64,000 bases of DNA from Pseudomonas quebecensis (GTDB lineage: Bacteria; Pseudomonadota; Gammaproteobacteria; Pseudomonadales; Pseudomonadaceae). The position numbers were made by a program, and so were the translations under genes. Below the pieces are notes generated by a model, which was not told the origin of the DNA, ran no database searches, and was given only the letters and a program-made list of their open reading frames with translations. The number at the start of each line of letters is the position of its first letter. Positions within the stretch are counted from its first letter, which is position 1. Positions 27,259 through 36,700 of the stretch are shown piece after piece. Where the stretch lies: positions 2,232,001 to 2,296,000 of the forward strand of contig NZ_CP112866.1 in the NCBI RefSeq assembly GCF_026410085.1, given 5' to 3'.

Positions 27259-28343
27259 CGGCGTCCCCGTAAACGCAGGCGCTTGAGACGTTGGCGCCAC
27301 TGGGGCTTGGGTGGCAGGAATAAACCCTTGCTGGCCAATTTATCGAAGCCGCGTTGCAGCGCGTTGTTCGGCCAACGTTCCTGGATCACCAGCAACACGC
27401 TCAGGATCAACGCCAGCGCCAGCGGCGCGCTGTACAGCGCGTGTGCCGGGCGCGCCTGGGTGGGTTGCTGTTCAACCGGTTCGAGGGTGTCCAAAGTCTG
27501 CTTGATCGCTTGCAGCTGCGCGCCATCCCGGGCTCGAAAGTACTGGCCCCCCGTGGCCTCGGCAATCGCCCTGAGCGAGGGTTCGTCAAGGTCCAGGCTG
27601 GGGTTGACGCCGAGGATGCCCAGCGAGCCGTTTTGCTCCGGGTCGGCCCCAATGCCGATGGGGTAGATCTTTACGCCTTCTTCGGCGGCCAGGCGCGCGG
27701 CGGTCAGCGGGTCGATCTGCCCGGCATTGTTGGCGCCGTCGGTGACCAGGATCAGTACGCGGCTCTGGGCCGGGCGCTGGCGCAGGCGTTTCAAGGCCAG
27801 GCCGATGGCATCGCCGATGGCCGTGTTCTTGCCTGCGATGCCGATGCGCGCCTCGTCCAGCCAGGTGCGCACGGTCCGCCTGTCAAAGGTCAGGGGCGCC
27901 TGCAGGTAGGCCTGGCTGCCGAACAGGATCAAGCCCACGCGGTCGCCTTCGCGACTTTCGAGAAAATCGCCGAGCAGGTGTTTGACCAGGTTCAGGCGGC
28001 TGATGTCTTCGTCCTGCCAGTGCATATCGGGGAAGTCCATGGAGCCGGAAACGTCCACCGCCACCAGCAGGTCGCGGCCACTGGCGGCGATCGGCAAGGG
28101 TTCGCCGAGCCATTCGGGGCGCGCGGCGGCGGTCAGCAACAGCAGCCACAGCACCACGAACGGCGCTTGCTGGCGCCAGCCCGGCAGGTTGGAGCGCGCG
28201 CGACGGCGTGCCAGGCCTTCGAGGTCGCTGAGGTAGCTGACTTTCAGCGCCGGTTCACCGCTGTCGGCCGCCGGCAGGATCAGCCGCATCAACCAGGGCA
28301 GCGGCAACAAGAGGAAGACCCATGGCCAGGCGAACTCAAACAT
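27255..28343 (-). CDS. batA: BatA-type VWA-domain membrane protein
   Basis: A 362-residue protein with N-terminal transmembrane helices (FAWPWVFLLLPLPWLMRLIL and a second near 62-76). The von Willebrand A domain keeps the intact MIDAS motif DVSGSMD near residue 96 and VTDGANNAG further on, and there is a C-terminal transmembrane helix (LALILSVLLVI). The VWA domain faces the periplasm and probably binds a protein partner through a divalent metal. It overlaps the DUF4381 gene upstream by 8 nt and the BatB/C gene downstream by 4 nt, so all are made from one message. Confidence 0.9.
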   Translation of the reverse strand: MFEFAWPWVFLLLPLPWLMRLILPAADSGEPALKVSYLSDLEGLARRRARSNLPGWRQQAPFVVLWLLLLTAAARPEWLGEPLPIAASGRDLLVAVDVSGSMDFPDMHWQDEDISRLNLVKHLLGDFLESREGDRVGLILFGSQAYLQAPLTFDRRTVRTWLDEARIGIAGKNTAIGDAIGLALKRLRQRPAQSRVLILVTDGANNAGQIDPLTAARLAAEEGVKIYPIGIGADPEQNGSLGILGVNPSLDLDEPSLRAIAEATGGQYFRARDGAQLQAIKQTLDTLEPVEQQPTQARPAHALYSAPLALALILSVLLVIQERWPNNALQRGFDKLASKGLFLPPKPQWRQRLKRLRLRGRR

Positions 28344-28830
28344 GTTTGCGGATCCAGGTGTCGACGGCCTGGGTCAGGCCGGCGATGGCCTTGTCGTCGA
28401 GTTTGCATTCGGGCTTGTACGCACCTTCCACCAGCACCATCCAGCGCGTCAGGCCCGCGGCGGGGCAGCGATTGTCGAGGAATGCCAGCCATTTTCGGCC
28501 GTTGAGGGTATGGCTCTGGCTGTAGGGGTAGTCGTTGCGGCACAGGCGTTTGAGCAGGCCGTTGAGTTGCTGCAGCCAGGCGCCGGCGGGCGCGCCGTCA
28601 TAGGGCTTGGGCATCAGCGCAAGCTCGGCGAGGGCGGCGATGCGCAGCGGGTCCAGCGGTTGCTCGGTGCGCACCGCCGGGCGGCGGGTCGGCAAAAAAC
28701 GGCGCAGCGACCACAGGCCCCAGCCCAGCAGCGGTATCAGCAACAGCAGCAGCCACCAGCCTGGCGCGGGCGGCCAGAAACCAATGGCCGGCGGGGCAAT
28801 CAGCGGTTGCAGTTGATCGAGGCTGCTCAT
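28336..28830 (-). CDS. DUF4381 membrane protein
   Basis: A 164-residue protein with one strong transmembrane helix near the N-terminus (WWLLLLLIPLLGWGLWSL, about residues 25-43) after a Pro-rich start (LIAPPAIGFWPPAPG). A soluble helical domain follows. DUF4381 proteins are found almost only between the DUF58 and VWA genes of moxR/bat clusters, as here. It overlaps its neighbours on both sides (4 nt and 8 nt). Biochemical role unknown; probably a structural part of the Bat membrane complex. Confidence 0.85.
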   Translation of the reverse strand: MSSLDQLQPLIAPPAIGFWPPAPGWWLLLLLIPLLGWGLWSLRRFLPTRRPAVRTEQPLDPLRIAALAELALMPKPYDGAPAGAWLQQLNGLLKRLCRNDYPYSQSHTLNGRKWLAFLDNRCPAAGLTRWMVLVEGAYKPECKLDDKAIAGLTQAVDTWIRKHV

Positions 28831-29759
28831 TGCTTTTTAACCGGGCGTTGCGGGTTGAGGTATTCGCGCAGTTGCTCGACCATTTCGCTCTGGGTGCTCA
28901 AGGGCATCAGCAAGACACGTAGTTTCTGCGCGAGCAATTCCCAGCGGGCGATGCGGGCTTCGGCCTGAGCCTTGTAGGCCTGGCGCAGATCGTAATTGAG
29001 CGTGTCCAGTTCCAGTTGCGCACCCCGTTCTGCGAAGCGCAGCAGCCCGGCGGCGGGCAGGGCATGGTCGAGCGGGTCGCAGACTGGCAGCAGCAACAGG
29101 TCGCAATGGCGCGACAGCAGGCTCAATTGCTGCTCGGCGCCGTCGCTCAACGCGCGTTCGTCGCAGATCACGATCACCAGGCTGCCCGGGCGCAGGACCT
29201 CGCGGCCACGACGTAGGGCCATGCCCAAGGCATCGGCTTCGGGGCGGGTTTCGGTATTCAGGCTCTGGTTGACCCGCACCAGGCGGTTGAGCAATTGCAG
29301 CAGGCTTTGCTTGCTGCGGCGTGGCTTGATTTCGTAATGCTCGTTGTCGCCGAACACCAGCCCACCGACCCGGTCGTTATGCCCCAGTGCCGCCCAACCG
29401 ATCAGGCTGGCGGCCTGGGCGGCGAGCACTGACTTGAACATCTGTCCGGAGCCGAAAAACAGCCGGCAGCTTTGCTCGACCATGATGAAAATCGGGCGCT
29501 CGCGCTCTTCGTGGAACAGCTTGGTGTGCGGCTCCTGGGTGCGCGCAGTCACGCGCCAGTCAATGGTGCGCACGTCATCGCCGGCCTGGTAAACGCGCAC
29601 CTGGTCAAAGTCCACACCGCGCCCGCGCAGCTTGGAATGGTGCAGGCCGATCAAAGGGCTGCGCTGGCTCGGCGTGGAAAACAGCTGCACTTCACGCACG
29701 CGGTGGCGCATCTCAATCAGCTCGCTGAGCGTGACGCGGATTCCATCACCGGTATTCAT
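28827..29759 (-). CDS. DUF58 domain protein of the moxR/bat operon
   Basis: A 310-residue soluble protein with the DUF58 signature RGRGVDFDQVRVYQAGDDVRTIDWRVTART (about residues 38-67; written here in two parts: RGRGVDFDQVRVYQ then AGDDVRTIDWRVTART). The C-terminal half resembles a VWA-like fold. The ATG at 29759 (MNTGDGIRV) is preferred because it lies 5 nt after the moxR stop; the longer in-frame extension runs into moxR. MoxR ATPase, DUF58 and VWA proteins are thought to form a chaperone-like module acting on membrane or periplasmic partners. Confidence 0.88.
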   Translation of the reverse strand: MNTGDGIRVTLSELIEMRHRVREVQLFSTPSQRSPLIGLHHSKLRGRGVDFDQVRVYQAGDDVRTIDWRVTARTQEPHTKLFHEERERPIFIMVEQSCRLFFGSGQMFKSVLAAQAASLIGWAALGHNDRVGGLVFGDNEHYEIKPRRSKQSLLQLLNRLVRVNQSLNTETRPEADALGMALRRGREVLRPGSLVIVICDERALSDGAEQQLSLLSRHCDLLLLPVCDPLDHALPAAGLLRFAERGAQLELDTLNYDLRQAYKAQAEARIARWELLAQKLRVLLMPLSTQSEMVEQLREYLNPQRPVKKQ

Positions 29760-29764
29760 AGCCT

Positions 29765-30724
<960 letters not shown>

Positions 30725-30912
30725 CGATGACGGTTCCTGGAAAGAAGAGCCCGCGTGCTGTGAAACGAACAGCGGGCTGGGGGCATTACTTTAATGCATC
30801 GAGGGGCGTGGCGACTAACGGCGTAACGGCTATTTTTGGCAAAACTTGTAGGAATTATGTGCGAAGGTGCGCTTTCTGTTGTGAACACCGGCAATGCGGG
30901 CGGGGCTCGCCT

Positions 30913-31266
30913 TTAAATCCGAGTATAGGTGCCCGTGCCTTTGAGGATGTTCTGCAAGGTGTCCTCCACCTCGCCCAAGTCGGATGCGGCCGTGGCATGG
31001 GTAATCTCCAGTTGATCCTTGCCACCCAGCGCATCAGCATCACCGGCAGCCAGTTCTATTCGCAACGTCGTGTCGCCCAGCGTGACCTTCAGCCCATCCA
31101 GGGTCGACGGCTCGTAGTCCCAGGTCAGCTCGACTTCCTCTTCGTCCGGGTAGCGGCTGAGCATGAACATCTCGCCGTTTTTGCCATGGCAGCAGAGCAT
31201 CGCCATATTGTCTTCTTCTTCGTCGCATGGGGTGGCCATGAGGGCGTCGGTTTTTAACTGAAGCAT
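30913..31266 (-). CDS. Small acidic hypothetical protein (117 aa)
   Basis: Starts MLQLKTDALMATPCDEEEDNMAMLCCHGKNG, with an AGGA SD just upstream of 31266; the longer in-frame extension lacks family character. It is acidic, contains CC and several Met early on, and alternates short strands (EVELTWDYEP, LKVTLGDTTLRIEL), so it is probably a small beta-rich cytosolic protein. I do not recognise a named family. It lies between the moxR promoter region and the ABC transporter, on the same strand as both. Confidence 0.7.
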   Translation of the reverse strand: MLQLKTDALMATPCDEEEDNMAMLCCHGKNGEMFMLSRYPDEEEVELTWDYEPSTLDGLKVTLGDTTLRIELAAGDADALGGKDQLEITHATAASDLGEVEDTLQNILKGTGTYTRI

Positions 31267-31334
31267 GGGGAATCCTGTTGGGTGGAGGCACGGCGCCGGC
31301 AATTGTGCCATTGCAGTGAGTTTCGTGCAGAGAC

Positions 31335-33041
31335 TTACTCGTGGGCGGGCATGTTGTCCAACAGCTTCCTGATGGCTGGTTTTACCTGCAACTCGTGCCA
31401 CGGGCCGTCATCCACAATAGCTCCTTCTCGCATGATGATGACGCGATCAAAGCGCTCCAGGTGGCGCAAGTCATGGGTTACACAAATCAAGCCGAGCTTA
31501 CCGAACGTTTCGAAAAGCAGATCCCACACAGGTACTGCCAGTGTTTGCTCAATCGAAGCGCTGGGTTCATCGAACAAGTTAAAATGACCAGGTTTATTGA
31601 TCAGTCGCAATAGTGACAGGCGTTTGGCTTCACCCCCTGACACATTAGTCGCGTTTTCGGCCAGGCTGCGATGGTCGACCACCGCTTCAACCTGCAATTG
31701 CCGTATCGCTTGTTCCAAGCCCGAGGATCTATCTACCCCAAATAAAACAGAGTGCTCAAAAGCGCCCTCTAAAAACTGTGGTGATTGAGGACAATATCTG
31801 ATGCAGTCCAAATGAGCTTTTGCATTCAGGTCGGATACAGCCACTCCATTGATGTACAGATTATCTCTCAGCGAAAGATTCAACCCTGCGAGCGCTTCCA
31901 ATAACGTTGATTTACCGGCGCCACTCGGGCCTGTGATTGCTACCGATTGACCTTGGGTAAAACTCAGCGTGGTGTTGACGTTTATTCGGGACGAACCATC
32001 CGCCGTTACAAAGCATGGTTTAAGGGCCAACGTCGATTCTGAATATTTCGGGAGTACTGCTTGCCGGGTTTCGTCGTCGAAGTTAGGCAGCGTCAACAGA
32101 TGCTCAAGTCTGCGCTGGTCAGCCAAGAATTGATCAAGCACCCGATAACCTTCTGTCAGGTTTGTGACGTTGAGTAAGTAGCTGCTGGCGATCGAGAAAA
32201 TGGCTACCAATTGTCCGACACTGATGCTTGGCGTCGCAGACAGCTGATTGAATACTCCCCAGGCTAACAGCGCTCCTGTCGAAAAGCTGATGAACAGGAT
32301 CTTTGCCCCACTCAAATAACCACTCGAACTGGCCACAGTGATGGCGGCATCCGCATAGCGTTTGAAAGCAAGATTCAACGGGCGGGATGCGGACTCTTCA
32401 GCACCCTCCAGTTTTATTGTTTTTCCGGCACTCAAGGTGTTGAATAAAACTGCGCTTAATTCATCTTCCTGTTCGTTGACAGTAGTGAGGTGGAGTCTTC
32501 GCCAGAGAATGATTTTGTAGGTGGCAAACGCATAAACAAGAGCGCACCCATTTAGTGCGAGGAAAATAGTTAGGCCGCCCATGTAAAGAAACGCGCCGCC
32601 CACTACTATGAATTCCAATAAAATAGGGAGTCCCGTTGTAATGAAGAATGTCAGTAACTTTTCATGTGCCGTCAATCCTCTTTCTACCGATTTGATGAAG
32701 TGTCCTATTCGCCAGGTATTGAATGCATCAAATTCTTTTCGTATTAGTTGTGTAACCCAATGAATGGAGGCGTCCCGAATAATGGATTGAACAAGTTTTG
32801 ATAAGAGCAGGTTTTGTGCTGGGTTGATTGCCGCATGTACGCATCCTGCCAAAATGAACGCTGCAATCAAACTGGGAAGTAAAATTTGATAACCCTTGGG
32901 ATTTGTGCCGAGCGCATCAATTATTCCGCCGAAAAGCAACGGTGGCGCCAATACCAGTATTTTCAGTAATAAAGTTGTCGTCAGAGTGAAGGTCAGTAGG
33001 CTTTTATGGTCCCTGCAGGCTTTGTAAAGAAGGTTCAGCAT
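31335..33041 (-). CDS. ABC half-transporter (permease-ATPase fusion)
   Basis: A 568-residue exporter-type ABC protein with an N-terminal six-helix membrane domain (about residues 15-310) and a C-terminal nucleotide-binding domain. The latter has Walker A GPSGAGKST (about 374-382), signature NVSGGEAKRLSLL, Walker B FNLFDEPSAS with the catalytic Glu, and an H-loop in LICVTHDLRH. It would work as a homodimer or with an unlinked partner. Base composition is visibly more AT-rich than its neighbours, especially 32.4-33.0 kb, and codons such as TTT, AAA and ATT are common, suggesting transfer. No SD of normal strength precedes the ATG at 33041. The substrate is unknown. Confidence 0.88.
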   Translation of the reverse strand: MLNLLYKACRDHKSLLTFTLTTTLLLKILVLAPPLLFGGIIDALGTNPKGYQILLPSLIAAFILAGCVHAAINPAQNLLLSKLVQSIIRDASIHWVTQLIRKEFDAFNTWRIGHFIKSVERGLTAHEKLLTFFITTGLPILLEFIVVGGAFLYMGGLTIFLALNGCALVYAFATYKIILWRRLHLTTVNEQEDELSAVLFNTLSAGKTIKLEGAEESASRPLNLAFKRYADAAITVASSSGYLSGAKILFISFSTGALLAWGVFNQLSATPSISVGQLVAIFSIASSYLLNVTNLTEGYRVLDQFLADQRRLEHLLTLPNFDDETRQAVLPKYSESTLALKPCFVTADGSSRINVNTTLSFTQGQSVAITGPSGAGKSTLLEALAGLNLSLRDNLYINGVAVSDLNAKAHLDCIRYCPQSPQFLEGAFEHSVLFGVDRSSGLEQAIRQLQVEAVVDHRSLAENATNVSGGEAKRLSLLRLINKPGHFNLFDEPSASIEQTLAVPVWDLLFETFGKLGLICVTHDLRHLERFDRVIIMREGAIVDDGPWHELQVKPAIRKLLDNMPAHE

Positions 33042-33749
33042 GATGGCGCCACGGTTTGATCTTTTGCGTTGTGATCGAGCAGGATCTGCTGACGTGCTGC
33101 TACCTATCAGAAATTTCGCAAGCGCTTAAATTAGTAGCATCACGGTTTTCCTCTTTCAATCGCAGCTGTGCAATTGGCTTCCGGCAGCTTTGTAGGAAAG
33201 TTCCTAGCGGAACGTAGTTATTTTCTTTTAGTATTTCCGTGCTTCGTATGGCTTATAAAGGTTCAGCTTGGAGTTCAATAGGTTGAAGATGTTTATAGGT
33301 TCAGGCTGTAGGCGAATTTCGGTCCTGCTTCCTGGGCGCATCGGCAGCATGACTTTGGCGTCAATGTCAGTCATTTTTGGTGCTCGCAGGCTTGAAATCG
33401 AAGATTTGCTTGCGAGAGACAACGGTTGCACCCGTCGCAACCCCACGCCTGCGTACCGATGACCGAATATGTCGCAGCGCTGCAAGAGCCGTCCTCCTAC
33501 ACTCGTTAAGCTGCGCAACGGATGCGCATGTTCCAGGCGCCTGACCTGCCCGTCGTACCGTCACCCGGCAAGGTGCGCATCTTATGGAAGTTGTATGTGA
33601 CCTGACTGTCTTGTCCAGCTTCACCCACCTGTCACCCTGATTCGTTTATGGTGCTTAACTCGTTACCTGCGAACAGAGTCGACGGTCTCCCCCCAAGGGG
33701 ATAACACGCGACGCTTCCATCAATAACAAGCCCAAGCGGAGTACCACAG
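33042..33749. other. AT-richer intergenic stretch upstream of gdhB
   Basis: 708 bp separate the divergent ABC transporter and gdhB. I see short open frames on both strands (for example around 33268-33462 and 33228-33518) but none has an SD, a recognisable family or coding-like composition. A small palindrome TAGGAA-AG-TTCCTA lies at 33193-33206. The region must hold the gdhB promoter; GGAG 10 nt before the ATG at 33750 is its SD. It may also carry the edge of transferred DNA, since composition is low-GC up to about 33.35 kb. Confidence 0.5.
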
Positions 33750-36700
33750 ATGGCGTTCTTCACCGCAGCCAGCAAGGCCGACTTCCAGCACCAACTGCAA
33801 GCGGCACTGGCGCAGCACATCAGTGAACAGGCACTGCCACAAGTGGCGCTGTTCGCTGAACAATTCTTCGGCATTATTTCCCTGGACGAACTGACCCAGC
33901 GTCGCCTTTCCGACCTGGCCGGTTGCACCCTGTCTGCCTGGCGCCTGCTTGAGCGCTTTGATCACACCCAACCGCAAGTGCGGGTCTACAACCCCGATTA
34001 CGAACGTCATGGCTGGCAGTCGACCCACACCGCGGTCGAAGTGCTGCACCATGACCTGCCATTCCTGGTGGACTCGGTGCGCACCGAGCTCAACCGTCGT
34101 GGCTACAGCATTCACACCCTGCAAACCACCGTGCTCAGCGTGCGTCGCGGCAGCAAGGGCGAGTTGCAGGAGATTCTGCCCAAAGGCACCCAGGGCGAAG
34201 GCATCCGGCAGGAATCGCTGATGTACCTGGAGATCGACCGCTGTGCCAATGCCGCCGAACTGAACGTGCTGAGCAAAGAGCTGGAGCAGGTGCTGGGCGA
34301 AGTGCGCGTGGCCGTGGCCGATTTCGAGCCGATGAAAGCCAAGGTCCAGGACCTGCTGGCCGGTATCGACGCCAGCCGGTTCAGCATCGACGGCGAAGAA
34401 AAAGCCGAGATCAAGAATTTCCTGGAATGGCTGGTGGGCAATCATTTCACCTTCCTGGGCTATGAAGAATTCGTGGTACGTGACGAGGCGGACGGCGGTC
34501 ATATCGAATATGACGCCAATTCGTTCCTCGGTCTGACCAAGCTGCTGCGCGCCGGCCTCACCGCCGAAGACCTGCGCATCGAAGACTACGCCGTGTCCTA
34601 CCTGCGCGAGCCGACTGTGCTGTCCTTCGCCAAGGCCGCGCACCCAAGCCGCGTGCATCGCCCGGCCTACCCGGACTACGTGTCGATCCGCGAGATCGAC
34701 GCCGACGGCAAGGTCATCAAGGAATGCCGCTTCATGGGCCTGTACACCTCGTCGGTGTACGGCGAAAGCGTACGCGTGATTCCCTATATCCGTCGCAAGG
34801 TGGCGGAAATCGAGCGCCGCTCGGGCTTCCAGGCCAAGGCGCACCTGGGCAAGGAGCTGGCGCAGGTCGTCGAAGTCCTGCCCCGTGACGACCTGTTCCA
34901 GACCCCGGTGGACGAGTTGTTCAGCACCGTGATGTCGATCGTGCAGATCCAGGAACGCAACAAGATCCGCGTGTTCCTGCGCAAAGACCCGTACGGTCGT
35001 TTCTGCTACTGCCTGGCCTACGTGCCGCGCGACATCTACTCCACCGAAGTGCGCCAGAAGATCCAGCAAGTGTTGATGGATCGTCTCAAGGCCAGCGACT
35101 GTGAGTTCTGGACCTTCTTCTCCGAGTCCGTGCTGGCGCGTGTGCAATTGATTCTGCGGGTTGACCCGAAGAACCGCCTGGACATCGACCCGCTGCAACT
35201 GGAAAAGGAAGTGATCCAGGCCTGCCGCAGTTGGCAGGACGACTACGCCAGCCTGGTCGTGGAAAGCTTCGGCGAAGCCCACGGCACCAACGTGCTGGCG
35301 GACTTCCCGAAAGGCTTCCCGGCCGGCTACCGTGAGCGTTTCGCCGCGCATTCGGCCGTGGTCGACATGCAGCACCTGCTCAGCCTCACCGAAGCCAACC
35401 CGCTGGTGATGAGCTTCTATCAGCCGCTGGGCCAGGTGTCCGGCCAGCGCGAGCTGCATTGCAAGCTGTATCACGCCGACACCCCGCTGGCGCTGTCCGA
35501 TGTGCTGCCGATCCTGGAGAACCTCGGCCTGCGCGTGCTGGGTGAATTCCCGTACCGGCTGCGCCACGCCAATGGCCGCGAGTTCTGGATCCATGACTTC
35601 GCGTTCATCGCCGCCGAAGGCGTGAACCTGGATATCCAGCAGCTCAACGACACGCTGCAGGACGCGTTCGTGCACATCGTGCATGGCGATGCCGAGAACG
35701 ATGCGTTCAACCGTCTGGTGCTCACCGCCGGCCTGCCATGGCGCGATGTCGCGCTGCTGCGTGCCTACGCCCGTTACCTCAAGCAGATCCGCCTGGGCTT
35801 CGATCTGGGTTACATCGCCAGCACCCTGAACAACCACACCGACATCGCCCGCGAGTTGACCCGGTTGTTCAAGACCCGCTTCTACCTGGCGCGCAAGCTC
35901 ACCGCCGATGACCTGGAAGACAAGCAGCAGCGCCTGGAGCAAGCGATCCTCAGCGCCCTGGACGACGTTCAGGTGCTCAACGAAGACCGCATCCTGCGTC
36001 GCTACCTGGACCTGATCAAGGCCACCCTGCGCACCAACTTCTACCAGACCGACGCCAACGGCCAGAACAAGTCGTACTTCAGCTTCAAGTTCGACCCGCG
36101 CGCCATTCCCGAGCTGCCCAAGCCGGTGCCGAAGTTCGAGATCTTCGTGTACTCGCCACGGGTCGAAGGCGTGCACCTGCGCTTCGGCAACGTTGCGCGC
36201 GGCGGTCTGCGCTGGTCCGATCGTGAAGAAGACTTCCGCACCGAAGTGCTGGGCCTGGTAAAAGCCCAGCAGGTGAAGAACTCGGTGATCGTGCCGGTGG
36301 GTGCCAAGGGCGGCTTCCTGCCGCGTCGCCTGCCACTGGGCGGCAGCCGTGACGAGATCGCGGCCGAGGGCATCGCCTGCTACCGCATCTTCATCTCCGG
36401 CCTGTTGGACATAACCGACAACCTGAAGGACGGTGTCCTGGTGCCACCGGCCAATGTCGTGCGTCATGACGACGATGACCCGTACCTGGTGGTCGCAGCC
36501 GACAAAGGCACCGCGACGTTCTCCGATATCGCCAACGGCATCGCCATCGACTACGGCTTCTGGCTGGGTGATGCGTTCGCCTCCGGTGGCTCGGCCGGTT
36601 ATGACCACAAGAAAATGGGCATCACCGCCAAGGGCGCGTGGGTCGGCGTGCAGCGTCACTTCCGTGAACGCGGCATCAATGTGCAGGAAGACAGCATCAC

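Noticed and set aside
33228..33518. Short frames between the ABC transporter and gdhB
   Set aside because: No SD, no similarity I can recognise and no clear coding composition.
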